Source: Methylobacterium sp. DB0501 (GTDB taxonomy: Bacteria; Pseudomonadota; Alphaproteobacteria; Rhizobiales; Beijerinckiaceae). Taken from it: 64,000 nt of DNA. The stretch is from positions 1 through 64,000 of the forward strand of contig NZ_JAAKGV010000020.1 of NCBI RefSeq assembly GCF_011043735.1, given 5' to 3'. Below are positions 1 through 8,308 of this stretch, one piece after another. Numbering within the stretch: position 1 is the stretch's first letter; each line of letters opens with the position of its first letter. The position numbers and the translations under genes were made by a program. Below the pieces are notes generated by a model, which was not told where the DNA came from, did no database searches, and saw nothing but the letters and a program-made list of their open reading frames with translations.

Positions 1-184
1 GCCAGGGCCCGAGCTTGGGTGCAGGCTGGACGCTGCGGGTGTAGCGGAAGGCGGTTGCCTCCGAGCGGATCACCTTCCTGACGACCTTGCGGGAGAGCTT
101 CAGCTCCCGGCAGATCTGCTTGATCGGCTTATGCTGCACGAAGTACGCGCGGCGGATCTTCGCGACCGTCTCCACGACCAACAT
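1..184 (-). CDS. istA: IS21-family transposase IstA, N-terminal part (partial)
   Basis: The minus-strand reading frame starts at ATG 184 and is open to the window edge, giving about 61 residues. It begins MLVVETVAKIRRAYFVQHKP and continues IKQICRELKLSRKVVRKVIR. This is the N-terminal helix-turn-helix of IstA transposases, which binds the terminal repeats of the element before DDE-catalysed cut-and-paste insertion with IstB as ATPase partner. The catalytic domain lies outside the window. The identification rests on the HTH sequence and on the IS21-like repeats just upstream. Confidence 0.75.
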   Translation of the reverse strand, partial: MLVVETVAKIRRAYFVQHKPIKQICRELKLSRKVVRKVIRSEATAFRYTRSVQPAPKLGPW

Positions 185-239
185 CCTCCGCGAGCCTCCC
201 GTTCCGAGTGCGGGAGGCAGTCTGGATGAAGTATCCTGG

Positions 240-299
240 GGGGCCCGTTTGGACGCCGATCACCCCGGAAACGGGGTCCTTATTCCACGCCTAATCACA
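240..299. repeat. IS21-type multiple terminal repeats
   Basis: Two related copies of a GGGG(C/T)CC...CCACGCC/GGACGCC pattern occur in tandem at about 241-268 and 274-299. Multiple subterminal repeats of this kind are transposase-binding sites in IS21 elements. They lie immediately upstream of the istA start. Confidence 0.5.
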
Positions 300-453
300 T
301 GGCAGCAGATGTACAGTGACGCTTCACCAGCCGCAGCGGTTTATATTTTACAGGTTATAAGCAGTTATCTAGAGGCTGTAATTTCAGCGGTCGTGCTCTA
401 GATTGGTTCCCTATCGCCCAATATGATTTTGCTCTCAGTCACATAAGCTCTTG

Positions 454-936
454 ATGTCCCCACTGTCTGACCGTCAGCGCCTCGAACTCGCAATTCCGGC
501 CTATCTCCTCTACATCCTGACCGCCGCACCGGGCGTGTTCATCCCGGCCAACCCGGATTTGGCAGCGAGAGCTGAAGCCGACATCGCTGCTTTGCGCGCC
601 AACCTCCAAGCCGCTTGCTTCGAGCCCTTAGCTGACCTGCCCGCCAAGAAGCAGAATGCCCTTCTGCGCCGGGTCGAGCGCATCGGGAAGGGCGTGATCA
701 ATGGATGGACCAAGCGGTCAGCCCTCAGCGTCATGCTGACACTCTGGTACTTCCTGAAGGATCTCACCGATCGGGAGGTCCTGATCCTGTGGGAGGGCTC
801 GGCCATGGAGCAGGCGACGAGCAAACTCCTGCCGATGTTTGCGCACGGCTTCGATGAGCAGAAGCGTGACAGCGCGGCCCAGATGCAGGCTCACCGGTTG
901 CTCTCACAGCTGCAGGCCGAGGGGCTATACGGCTGA
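454..936 (+). CDS. Conserved hypothetical protein (160 aa)
   Basis: The predicted soluble protein starts MSPLSDRQRLELAIPAYLLY at ATG 454; an adjacent TTG at 451 is an alternative start. It is mainly helical, with no signal peptide and no catalytic motif that I recognise. Residues 12-27 (ELAIPAYLLYILTAAPG) are moderately hydrophobic but do not look like a clear membrane anchor. A frameshifted second copy of the same family lies at about 21100-21271 on the minus strand, so the family is recurrent on this replicon. Function is unknown. It stands alone, without an operon partner, between the IS21 end and decayed genes. Confidence 0.6.
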   Translation: MSPLSDRQRLELAIPAYLLYILTAAPGVFIPANPDLAARAEADIAALRANLQAACFEPLADLPAKKQNALLRRVERIGKGVINGWTKRSALSVMLTLWYFLKDLTDREVLILWEGSAMEQATSKLLPMFAHGFDEQKRDSAAQMQAHRLLSQLQAEGLYG

Positions 937-1021
937 GCCTTATCGTGTGTGGTACGCGCTTTACCCATTAGAACGTTCGCAAGCCAACGCTGCTGGTCCA
1001 TGCGACGGAGCGAAGGTTCGG

Positions 1022-1474
1022 TCACCTGATAGGTGCTTTGATTGCTGCTTCCGTCAAGTACCGCCTGACCCCAGGATGGATGAACTCAGCGCGCGGCGCG
1101 GCGACCCAGGTGTTTGCTGCTGTCGTCTCACGCCCGGACGGAACACGTCTGGCCATGTCCGCCTCGCCTTCGTGCAGGGCGCGAGCCATCGCATAGGCGA
1201 CCCTCTCGGGCATGTCACTGCGGCCCAGCACGACCGACCAGCTCCCGACCGAGTGGATCGGCTCCGTCTGGCCGCTGTAGGTTCCAGCCGGAACGGTCAG
1301 TCGCTTCAGGAACGGTACCTTGCTGACGATGGCTGCGCTCTCCGCTTCGTTCGGCACGACGAAACGTGCGCCTGTCGCGCTCCTCGCGAGATCCTCGAAG
1401 GCGGGCCAGCCGATCCCACCTCCCCACAGTGCTGCGGCCCTGCCGTCAGCGAGCATTGCCAGCGCCTCATCGTC
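1022..1474 (-). pseudogene. TAXI-family TRAP transporter solute-binding protein, C-terminal fragment
   Basis: The minus frame reads DDEALAMLADGRAAALWGGG and continues to ALHEGEADMARRVPSGRETT and FIHPGVRRYLTEAAIK. This matches the C-terminal lobe of TAXI-type periplasmic binding proteins, which deliver substrates to TRAP transporters. The N-terminal half and the signal peptide are absent. The fragment abuts a chemotaxis-receptor fragment at about 1475-1480, so it has no start of its own and is judged a remnant. The ATG at 1456 is internal to the homologous region. No TRAP permease genes are nearby. Confidence 0.6.
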
Positions 1475-1479
1475 CCGTG

Positions 1480-1659
1480 GTGGATCGTGCCGATCGCGTC
1501 TACCGCCTGCTGGATCGCCCCTTGTGTCGCGCCAATTTGCTGGCGGATCTGATCGGTCGCCTTGCTGGTCTGCTCGGCGAGCTGCTTGACCTCCTGCGTC
1601 ACCACGGCGAAGCCGCGCCCGGCCTCGCCCGCGCGTGCCGCCTCAATCGTGGCGTTCAC
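1480..1659 (-). pseudogene. Methyl-accepting chemotaxis protein, signalling-domain fragment
   Basis: About 60 residues beginning MNATIEAARAGEAGRGFAVV and TQEVKQLAEQTSKATDQI match the hairpin tip and descending helix of MCP signalling domains, the region that contacts CheA and CheW. Sensor, membrane segments and HAMP are missing, and homology stops near AVDAIGTIHHG, where a TAXI-protein fragment begins in another frame. The result is an in-place chimera of two truncated genes, probably from deletion, and is very unlikely to be functional. Confidence 0.7.
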
Positions 1660-1842
1660 TCGAGAGCGAGCAGAAGTGCCATATCGGGCAGCATGTTGCG
1701 GCGCACAACCCCAAAAACCGCGTTATTAGCCAAAATGGCAACAACGTCGCGAAAGCGTGAACTGCTCCAGGTGACTTGCCTGTGCCGCCAAACAGGATTT
1801 CAGAACCGTTTCTGACGCTCAGTCGTATGACCGGGGAACTGG

Positions 1843-2001
1843 CTAGGTCGGCGCTGTCTCGATCCATGAGCGGATGATGTCTTCTGCGGCGAGGTAGATG
1901 CCGATGAGAGCTACTGCGACACCTACCGCAACGAGGAGCACACCCGAGAGCGACAGCGTGCGTCGGGCACGCTGTCGTCGCCACGGGTTTGCCGGATCCA
2001 C
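1843..2001 (-). CDS. Small single-pass membrane protein (52 aa)
   Basis: The GTG start at 2001 lies directly after the stop codon (2005-2003) of the upstream mucR-type gene, so the two are probably co-transcribed and translationally coupled. The protein begins with a basic segment rich in Arg (residues 7-16) and has one membrane helix, LSLSGVLLVAVGVAVALIGI, then a short polar tail. An ATG at 2061 in the same frame lies inside the regulator gene and is less likely. No family is recognised. Confidence 0.5.
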   Translation of the reverse strand: MDPANPWRRQRARRTLSLSGVLLVAVGVAVALIGIYLAAEDIIRSWIETAPT

Positions 2002-2002
2002 G

Positions 2003-2539
2003 TCACTCGGCCGCGTTGGCTTCAGCCTTCTTCGGCCGGCCGCGACGTACAGGCTTGGCATCTAACGGGGCGGTAACGACGGGATCGGGTTTGGCCCGCT
2101 TCTCAGCCGCCTTCTTGGCTGCAGCCCGATCGCGCCGGAGCTGGCCAAGGCCGAGGCTCTTGGCGAGCTCGGAGCGCTTGGCGGCGTAGTTCGCGGCGAC
2201 CATCGGGTAGTCGCGGGGCAGACCGTATTTCTGCCGGTACTCGTCGGGGGTCAGGGCATTCGAGGTCAGGTGCCGCTTGAGCGACTTGTAAGGCTTGCCA
2301 TCGATGAAGCTGGTGATGGTGTCCGGAGTGACGGACTTGCGGATCTGGGCTGGCGTGACCTTGTGGTCCTCGATCGGGGTTGCGGCGGGTTGGCCGAGGC
2401 TGCTCATCGAGGCGTAAACGGAAGCGATCAGGTTCGGGAGTTCGGCGACGGGAACGTTGTTCTTGCTCACATAGGCCGACACGATATCAACCGCGAGGTT
2501 GATGAATTCAGGCTCTTGGGCTTGAGTCTCGTCCGACAC
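2003..2539 (-). CDS. MucR/Ros-family transcriptional regulator, zinc ligands substituted
   Basis: MucR-type proteins are DNA-binding global regulators of exopolysaccharide, motility and host-interaction genes in Hyphomicrobiales. The core reads DGKPYKSLKRHL, then LTPDEYRQKYGLPRDYPMVA, the family hallmark, followed by a basic Lys/Arg-rich C-terminal tail. The two Cys ligands of the usual zinc finger (CxxC before DGK) are replaced: the segment reads TITSFIDGK. I chose GTG 2539 because AGGAAG lies about 7 nt upstream; an in-frame upstream extension to 2581 lacks this. A small membrane protein follows at once. A paralogue lies at 14889-15395. Confidence 0.85.
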   Translation of the reverse strand: MSDETQAQEPEFINLAVDIVSAYVSKNNVPVAELPNLIASVYASMSSLGQPAATPIEDHKVTPAQIRKSVTPDTITSFIDGKPYKSLKRHLTSNALTPDEYRQKYGLPRDYPMVAANYAAKRSELAKSLGLGQLRRDRAAAKKAAEKRAKPDPVVTAPLDAKPVRRGRPKKAEANAAE

Positions 2540-2756
2540 GTCAGTTCTTCCTGATACGAGGATCCATCCAGATCCGAACACGAAAAGCTCTATGAAGGTT
2601 CACGTGCGTCAAGCAAGTGCCTGCCAGCGGCCAATCCCCAACTATCGACGGAATAGGCCGGCTCATCAGCAATCTGGCGCACGCAGTCACCATCTTGCAG
2701 AAACCATTTTTGAGCTCAGCGCTCTCACGATTTCAGACCCACTGAGCGCGAGCAGC

Positions 2757-3857
2757 TTACAAGATCCCCCAAGCCCGGAAGCGTTCTCGGCCGGTGAACT
2801 CGCGCAGGCCGAGCTCGGCCACGAGGATCTGGGCGGCGCGCGGGGTGACACCCAGCTCGTCCGCGATGATGGTGGCCGAGACCAGGGGCCGGGCGAGAAC
2901 GAGCTCGATGAGGCGGGGCAGGCTGGAACTCCCCCTTCTCCCCCGCACCTTGAGCAGCAGCCCCTCGCGCGCGAGCATCCAGCGGTCGTGATCCCTCATG
3001 CCCTGCTCGGCACCCACGGCGACGGCACCGAGGACCGCGAGCCAGCGGGTCAGCGGATCGCGCACGAGCCAGCGGTCGCGGGGCACGCGGCGCAGGGCGC
3101 TGGCGAGCGCGGGCAGATGGTGTCGGGCCTTGTCACGGGCGCGCAGGAGGTCGGCGGCGAGCAGGGGTCCGAGCCAGGCGCGGTGCTGGAGCGGCTCAAG
3201 GACGGTCCAGGCATCGACCGCGATGGTGGCGGCGAGGACCGGCGGCAAGGTCCGAGTATCGGCGACGGCCTGGCGCCAGGCGGCGAGGCGGTCGCTCTCG
3301 CCCCAGGCCGGATCGTAGACGAGCGGCGACTTCTTCCTCGCCGGGCCGGTGTCAGCGAGAAGGCGACTGGAGCGGGCGATCAGGGCGTCGATGCCGGCGA
3401 GCTCGGCTGAGAAAGCATCGTTGAGCTCCTCGAGATCCCCCTCCCCGTCCGCACCGTCGATCGGCGGCGCGGCTGGCACTGGGACCGCGTCCTGATCGCC
3501 TGCCGCATCCGGATCCTCACACAGGGCGGCAAGGCCGGCGGGGCTGGTGGCCCAGCCAGGGTCGGAGGCGGCGATGCGGCGGCGGGTGCGCAGGACAGTG
3601 TGGGCGCGGGTGAGCTCCTGCGAGGGGGCGTGCCGGTCGCGACCGGCGTCGTGGAGGACGAGGTCTTCGAGGAGGACGAGGTCGCCCTGGAGGGCGAGGC
3701 TGGCGCAGGCGTCGGCGAAGTCGGCGCGGGCACACCAGCCGTGGCGGAGGGGGCCGGTGGCGAGGCGCTGGTCGAGGCGAGCGAGGGCATCCTCGGCGGC
3801 GGCGAGCGGCGTGGCGAGGGTGGGCCAGGGGAGCGGCTCGATCAGGCGGTAAACCAT
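2757..3857 (-). CDS. RHE_PE00001-family protein (DUF1612 plus C-terminal HTH)
   Basis: This 366-residue protein begins MVYRLIEPLPWPTLATPL, has an acidic linker around residues 130-150, and ends with a predicted winged helix (VSATIIADELGVTPRAAQIL). This is the layout of the RHE_PE00001 family, named from a Rhizobium etli plasmid gene and often found on rhizobial plasmids. The HTH suggests DNA binding, but the biological role is not established. It diverges from the tyrosine recombinase at 3967. The shared 109-bp spacer holds a strong inverted repeat, so joint control or a role as recombination accessory factor is possible (inference). Confidence 0.75.
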   Translation of the reverse strand: MVYRLIEPLPWPTLATPLAAAEDALARLDQRLATGPLRHGWCARADFADACASLALQGDLVLLEDLVLHDAGRDRHAPSQELTRAHTVLRTRRRIAASDPGWATSPAGLAALCEDPDAAGDQDAVPVPAAPPIDGADGEGDLEELNDAFSAELAGIDALIARSSRLLADTGPARKKSPLVYDPAWGESDRLAAWRQAVADTRTLPPVLAATIAVDAWTVLEPLQHRAWLGPLLAADLLRARDKARHHLPALASALRRVPRDRWLVRDPLTRWLAVLGAVAVGAEQGMRDHDRWMLAREGLLLKVRGRRGSSSLPRLIELVLARPLVSATIIADELGVTPRAAQILVAELGLREFTGRERFRAWGIL

Positions 3858-3943
3858 TGTCTTTCATGTATCAGCGCGCCGTCACGGAAGCGACAAGGTC
3901 GTTCGCTTCGCGCACCTGGATGGGCGCGCGATCGGTGTTCTGA

Positions 3944-3970
3944 CCATTGATAATGTCCCCTTATCGATGG
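3944..3970. other. 10-7-10 inverted repeat, candidate recombinase core site or operator
   Basis: The arms CCATTGATAA (3944-3953) and TTATCGATGG (3961-3970) are inverted copies with one mismatch, separated by TGTCCCC (3954-3960). Two roughly 10-bp arms around a 7-bp spacer is the geometry of a tyrosine recombinase core site. The right arm contains the ATG of the adjacent recombinase gene (3967), so binding could also autorepress it. Confidence 0.55.
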
Positions 3971-5208
3971 TGATGGACGAGGGAGCGGAAATCGGTTTGG
4001 ATGCGGCTGGGCCCCTTCTCCAGCACCCATCCGCGATGTCCGATCCCATCCCTGCCCGCCTCCCAGATCGCACCCTCGCCCGGGAATGCGATCTCGATGC
4101 CCTCGCCGGTCTCCTGCCGTTTGATGCTCGCGAGCGCCTCGCCCTCCTCCTCACCGACGAGGATGCCGCCACCCTCAAACACCTGGCCCGCTCCGGCATG
4201 GGCGCCAACACCCTTCGGGCCCTCGCCTCCGACCTCGGCTACCTCGAGGCCTGGTGCTTGGCTGCCATCGGCCATCCCCTGCCCTGGCCGGCGACCGAGG
4301 CCCTGGCGCTGAAGTTTGTCGCTCATCACCTCTGGGATCCGGCCGAGCGCGAGAGCGATCCCCGCCACGGCATGCCCAGCGCCGTCGAGGATGACCTGCG
4401 GGCCCGCGGCCTGCTCCGGGTCGCCGGTCCGCACGCGGTCTCGACCGTGCGCCGGCGCCTCGCCCACTGGTCGACCTTGCACCGCTTCCGCGGCGTCGAA
4501 GGACCGTTCAAAGCGCCGCGCCTGCGTACCGCCCTCTCGCTTGCCGTCCGTGCCAACCGGCGACCCCGCACCCGCAAGAGCGCACGGGCGGTCACCGCCG
4601 CGGTCATCGAAAAACTGCTAGCCACCTGTCTCTACGAGCACCGCCTGGTCGACGTGCGCGATCGTGCGCTGCTGCTGGTCGCCTTCGCCTCAGGAGGTCG
4701 ACGTCGGGCCGAGGTCGCGGGCTTGCGGGTCGAGGACCTCGTGCGCGATGCACCCGTGCCGCTCGATCCTGCCGATCCAGACAGTGCGAAGGTGTCGAAG
4801 ATTACGATCCGGCTCGGCCGCACCAAGACCACGACGGCCGAGGACGATGCCCGCGTGGTGGTGATCGGGCGTGCCGCAACGGCTCTGCTCGATTGGCTGG
4901 CGCTCGCGAAGATCGAGAGTGGGGCGGTATTCCGGCGCATCGACCGCTGGGGCCGCGTCGGATCGGCGGCGCTCGATCCGCAGAGCGTGAACGCGATCCT
5001 GAAGGCGCGCTGCGCCCGGGCCGGACTCGACCCCGTGCTGTTCTCGGCGCACGGATTGCGCTCAGGCTTCATGACCGAGGCTGGAAAGCAGGGCGTGCCG
5101 CTGCCCGAGGCAATGCAACTGTCGCAGCACCGCTCGGTGCAGCAGGCGGCACGCTACTACAACGAGGCCGAGATCGACAAAGGCAAGGCCGTCCGGCTGA
5201 TCGGATGA
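3967..5208 (+). CDS. Tyrosine site-specific recombinase/integrase
   Basis: This 413-residue phage-integrase-family enzyme breaks and rejoins DNA through a 3'-phosphotyrosine. Visible catalytic elements are the first Arg in GGRRRAEVAGLRVEDL, a Lys in GRTKT, HGLRSGF (His and second Arg), the HRS box, and the nucleophile in ARYYNE. The N-terminal 180 residues are a plausible SAM-like core-binding domain. ATG 3967 gives the longest frame but lacks a clear ribosome site; MSDPIP at 4036 is an alternative. It diverges from the DUF1612/HTH gene and lies next to the CBASS operon, so it may have mobilised this island or may resolve plasmid multimers (inference). Confidence 0.85.
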   Translation: MVMDEGAEIGLDAAGPLLQHPSAMSDPIPARLPDRTLARECDLDALAGLLPFDARERLALLLTDEDAATLKHLARSGMGANTLRALASDLGYLEAWCLAAIGHPLPWPATEALALKFVAHHLWDPAERESDPRHGMPSAVEDDLRARGLLRVAGPHAVSTVRRRLAHWSTLHRFRGVEGPFKAPRLRTALSLAVRANRRPRTRKSARAVTAAVIEKLLATCLYEHRLVDVRDRALLLVAFASGGRRRAEVAGLRVEDLVRDAPVPLDPADPDSAKVSKITIRLGRTKTTTAEDDARVVVIGRAATALLDWLALAKIESGAVFRRIDRWGRVGSAALDPQSVNAILKARCARAGLDPVLFSAHGLRSGFMTEAGKQGVPLPEAMQLSQHRSVQQAARYYNEAEIDKGKAVRLIG

Positions 5209-5273
5209 GGTGAGCAACAACATGGGTCCGGGACCCCACTTCGAAGTCGATCCATAACGCGACCTTAACCAGC

Positions 5274-6833
5274 TCACGTAGGCTGGCGTGGCGTCCTGTC
5301 GGCTGCGGATGCCGCGACTGTGGGGAGGGTCAGGGCCGGGGCATAGGAACGATCTCGCCCACCCTCGAAATCGAACTCATAGAGTGTCACCCTCCCGATC
5401 ACGGGCTGGCGCTGCCCGAGGAAGAAGGTGAAGCCGTTCGGAGCCGCGATGAAGAGATGCAGTCTGGTCGCCGGATCGGGACCTCGCTTCTCACGGATCA
5501 GGCGTGTGGCCGCCTCGGCAAGCTCAAAGGCGTGCCGGCCACATGCGACCGATGTCGCTCCGATCACTCCGGCGGGTCGCAAGGACAGAAGCCGTCCCAC
5601 AGCCGGATGGGCTCGCAGAAGGTAGCGCTCGACGTCAGCGACGACGTCGTGTGTAAGGCTGATAGCGACCGCCAAATCGGGGCCACCTGACCCGATCTCG
5701 ACGATTTCGCCGCCTAGGGTTGGCCAGCTTGGATCGGTAGGCGCATCTTCAGCCGACCATACCTGGCGCCCGGTTGTCCGCTGCTCCAGCTCGACGATCC
5801 GGCCGGATTTGATGTTGAGGACGGAGCCTGCGGCAAATGCCAGGGTAATGTGGGCATCAAGGGCGAGACGGAGCCGAAGCTCGGCTTTCGCAGCCGACAG
5901 CAGAAATGTCTTCAAGGACGGATAGAGGGTGTCAGCCCAGTCCGTTTCGCTGCGGATGTAGCGCTCATCGAAGGCTGGAACGAGATCGAGCACGTGCAGG
6001 CAGCGTTCCTCCAGGCGGTCCATCGAGTGCTCGAATGACTTCACGCCATAAACGCGCGGTCGACCTTCTCCATGCCCAATGAGTCCCTCGCGGGTGCAGA
6101 TCGCATGGAAGCTGGTGCAGTCGAACTCTAATCGACCCTGTGCCATCCATTGGAACACGAGGTCATCGTAGGGAAAGACGCTCTGGTTCCACGGCACTCG
6201 CCACAACCCGACGTATGCGAATAGCATGTCGAGGTCGTCACGTAATCCATCTAGGCTATCGTTTGCCTCGCCAAAGGCGAGCGTTCGAGCGAGGACGCGC
6301 AATTCGTCCTCATCGATGGCGAGGTGCTCGCGCCATGTCTTACGGACCGATCCGGCTCGACTCTTGTCGGTGACCGAGCCATAGAGCCGATCTAGGCGAA
6401 TGGCACCTGAACGGTTACCGATCATCTCACGTAAGGGATCCGCCCGATCGAGTCGCCAATTGGTCAGGAGCTTGAAGCGGACGCCGAGGCCGTCAGGAGC
6501 GTAGGCGACTTGCGCCTCCCGGGCGCGCTGCAGCAGGGAGCGCGCGTTGGCGTTGATGAACTCGGGATCGACCAGTTGGGCGTAGCCGTAGCTGTCGGGT
6601 GCAACGTGCCACTTACATTGGATGTGCTCGCGGCGAAGCGGCTCGCCATATTGGTCTTGGGCGCTTCTCGAGGGATCGTACTCCACCCAAATGTCATCGA
6701 AGCTTTTCGGTCCTTGCTCGAAACCAACCTTGACGATTGGACTAACCGGATCGAGGAGACGCGCTGCGTAGCGCCAGAACAAGCGCGCCTGAAAGGTATC
6801 ACCATCGCGACGAACGGTAACGGCCTGGGTCAT
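5274..6833 (-). CDS. cap4: CBASS effector: Cap4-like nuclease fused to SAVED domain
   Basis: This 519-residue protein is the last gene of a CBASS operon. The N-terminal part has a PD-(D/E)xK-type nuclease pattern (FDDIWVEYDP around residues 45-54, then HIQCKW around 70-75), as in Cap4 DNA endonucleases. The C-terminal part, about residues 380-500, is a SAVED domain with the signature RLHLFIAAPNGFTFFLGQ, which senses cyclic oligonucleotides. Family knowledge predicts that ligand binding oligomerises the protein and switches on indiscriminate DNA cleavage, killing the infected cell. It starts 9 nt after the ATPase gene. The exact Cap4 subgroup is uncertain, as the N-terminal domain is divergent. 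Confidence 0.85.
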   Translation of the reverse strand: MTQAVTVRRDGDTFQARLFWRYAARLLDPVSPIVKVGFEQGPKSFDDIWVEYDPSRSAQDQYGEPLRREHIQCKWHVAPDSYGYAQLVDPEFINANARSLLQRAREAQVAYAPDGLGVRFKLLTNWRLDRADPLREMIGNRSGAIRLDRLYGSVTDKSRAGSVRKTWREHLAIDEDELRVLARTLAFGEANDSLDGLRDDLDMLFAYVGLWRVPWNQSVFPYDDLVFQWMAQGRLEFDCTSFHAICTREGLIGHGEGRPRVYGVKSFEHSMDRLEERCLHVLDLVPAFDERYIRSETDWADTLYPSLKTFLLSAAKAELRLRLALDAHITLAFAAGSVLNIKSGRIVELEQRTTGRQVWSAEDAPTDPSWPTLGGEIVEIGSGGPDLAVAISLTHDVVADVERYLLRAHPAVGRLLSLRPAGVIGATSVACGRHAFELAEAATRLIREKRGPDPATRLHLFIAAPNGFTFFLGQRQPVIGRVTLYEFDFEGGRDRSYAPALTLPTVAASAADRTPRQPT

Positions 6834-6842
6834 GATTGCAGC

Positions 6843-7784
6843 TCAGGCGACGGTGTCGCGGAACGGAGGCGTGGGCGCCAGGGATCGAGCTATCTCGACG
6901 GCTCGGGCACCATCAACCGCTCGCGAGGGATAGGCGTCGAGAACGATGGATGGCAGGAGTCGCTGAGTCAGATCCGAGAAGGTGAAGCCGTAATCGCGGC
7001 TGCTACGCTGCGGTCCAGTGGCTGCAACCAGAGCGTCGATGTGCTGGCGCTCCAAACCTAGTGCTTCAAGCCGAGACGAAAGCAGGAAGCGCCGCTGCTC
7101 GTCGTTCGGGCGGGTGAAGCTCATCAACTCGGCCGCTCGACGCCGAACCGCCGGGTCGAGCGCGCTTAAGCGATTGGTGCACATGATGACCGCTGCGGGA
7201 AGCTTACCGTTGGCGAGGCGGTCGATCCCGCGAATGAAGGCGTTGACGCCGGCCCGGTCCTCATGATGCATCTGGGCGGCCTCGCGCGACTGGGCCAGCG
7301 CGTCGGCTTCGTCGACAAGAAGGATGACGCCTCCACGCGCGCGGCCAGAGGCCGACTTCAACCGGGCCGCTTCGGAGACGGTGTGGTCGAAGGCAGCCGA
7401 CAGCAGCTGGGTCATCTCTCCGACGCGACCCTGTCCGCGCGTCGAAAGGCTCAGGGGGAGCAGCGTGATCTCGATCCCTTCCTGGCGCGCAACGGCGTCG
7501 CCGATCGTCTCCGCCAACTCGGTCTTGCCTGAACCGACATCACCAGCCAGAACCACGAGAGGGGGCCGGCGCAGGACGATGTCGAGCAGAGCATCGGCCT
7601 TGGGATGATGGCGCTTCGCCCATGCCTCCAAACCTGCCGGGTTGATCAGAAGACCCAATATTTTGGTCAGGCGCGTCTTGTACTCGTCGAGCCCGACCAA
7701 GCGTGCGAGCCGACCCTGCGGCTCAAAATCGGGGTAGGTGATGCGTCGCTCGAACAGATCGTCGATGGAAGGGCTGGCGTTCAT
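6843..7784 (-). CDS. cap6: CBASS TRIP13-like AAA+ ATPase (Cap6)
   Basis: This 313-residue AAA+ protein has Walker A GDVGSGKTE (residues 81-89), Walker B ILLVDEADAL (about 154-163), a sensor-1 Asn in MCTNR, and Arg residues at 214-216 suited to an arginine finger. In type III CBASS the TRIP13 homologue disassembles the HORMA-nucleotidyltransferase complex and so turns signalling off. Its ATG overlaps the stop of the HORMA gene as TGATG, indicating tight coupling. The partners on both sides make the assignment firm. An unrelated AAA chaperone is unlikely in this context. Confidence 0.9.
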   Translation of the reverse strand: MNASPSIDDLFERRITYPDFEPQGRLARLVGLDEYKTRLTKILGLLINPAGLEAWAKRHHPKADALLDIVLRRPPLVVLAGDVGSGKTELAETIGDAVARQEGIEITLLPLSLSTRGQGRVGEMTQLLSAAFDHTVSEAARLKSASGRARGGVILLVDEADALAQSREAAQMHHEDRAGVNAFIRGIDRLANGKLPAAVIMCTNRLSALDPAVRRRAAELMSFTRPNDEQRRFLLSSRLEALGLERQHIDALVAATGPQRSSRDYGFTFSDLTQRLLPSIVLDAYPSRAVDGARAVEIARSLAPTPPFRDTVA

Positions 7785-8308
7785 CAGTAGCTCCGGACGC
7801 TGGCACGGTTGAGGGCGCGACCGCCCGAGGAATAGGTTCGATCGTCGGACAGGTAGCCGGTGATCCCAGGTTCAGGGGCACCGCTGCGCTGGAAGGGCAG
7901 CTGCGTCTTGAACGCATCCTTGGCCGCGTGGGTGAGCTGTTCCCATGCCAGGCTGTAGGTCAGATAGCTGTAGAAGGTGGCGCCACTCACATCGGCGTTG
8001 GCGCGCACACGCCCGGGATCGTCATCGTTGGCGGAACCGCCGGCGAGGTCGCGCGCGGTGTAGCGCAGCGTCGGCTCAATCCAGTTCCCATTGCGACGGA
8101 ACCCATAGGTGACCGTGCCGAGATAGCCAGCCTTCAAAAACTCCGTCACTTCTGCTTCATAGTCTGCGATCTCAGCGTCCGAGGGGGAGCCGTAAAAGCG
8201 CTGCATGCGCTTCAAGTCAGTTGCGACCTTGGCTGCCATGTGGCGGGCATGGGTAATGGTGAAGGTCGCGCTTTCGGAAAAGCTATAGCTATAGGACATG
8301 ACTACCAT
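7784..8308 (-). CDS. cap7: CBASS HORMA-domain protein (HORMA-1 family, Cap7)
   Basis: The protein begins MVVMSYSYSFSESATFTITH and has ARHMAAKVATDLKRMQRFYG, the N-terminal signature of bacterial HORMA-1 proteins of CBASS. The HORMA protein binds a peptide with its mobile safety-belt segment and then activates the CD-NTase. The start at 8308 overlaps the upstream stop as TGATG; an ATG at 8299 gives MSYSYSF and is equally possible. The protein is small (174 residues), single domain and cytosolic. What closure peptide it recognises cannot be told from the sequence; a phage structural protein or an internal motif are options. Confidence 0.9.
   Translation of the reverse strand: MVVMSYSYSFSESATFTITHARHMAAKVATDLKRMQRFYGSPSDAEIADYEAEVTEFLKAGYLGTVTYGFRRNGNWIEPTLRYTARDLAGGSANDDDPGRVRANADVSGATFYSYLTYSLAWEQLTHAAKDAFKTQLPFQRSGAPEPGITGYLSDDRTYSSGGRALNRASVRSY

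Larger units (their letters stand above)
1..299 (-). mobile_element. IS21-family insertion sequence, left part cut by the window edge
   Basis: The element is read on the minus strand. It starts in the repeated terminal region at about 240-299 and runs leftward through an istA-type transposase that leaves the window at position 1. The outer end ...AATCACA finishes with CA at 299, as expected of IS21-type TG...CA ends. Only the right end is visible, so intactness, istB and a target duplication cannot be judged. Confidence 0.7.

Noticed and set aside
839..1552. 237-codon plus frame
   Set aside because: It is antisense to the TAXI and chemotaxis-receptor fragments and has a Cys/Arg-rich composition typical of shadow frames.
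5224..5236. GGGTC/GACCC stem between the integrase and CBASS gene ends
   Set aside because: The stem is only 5 bp with no T-run, too weak to call a terminator.
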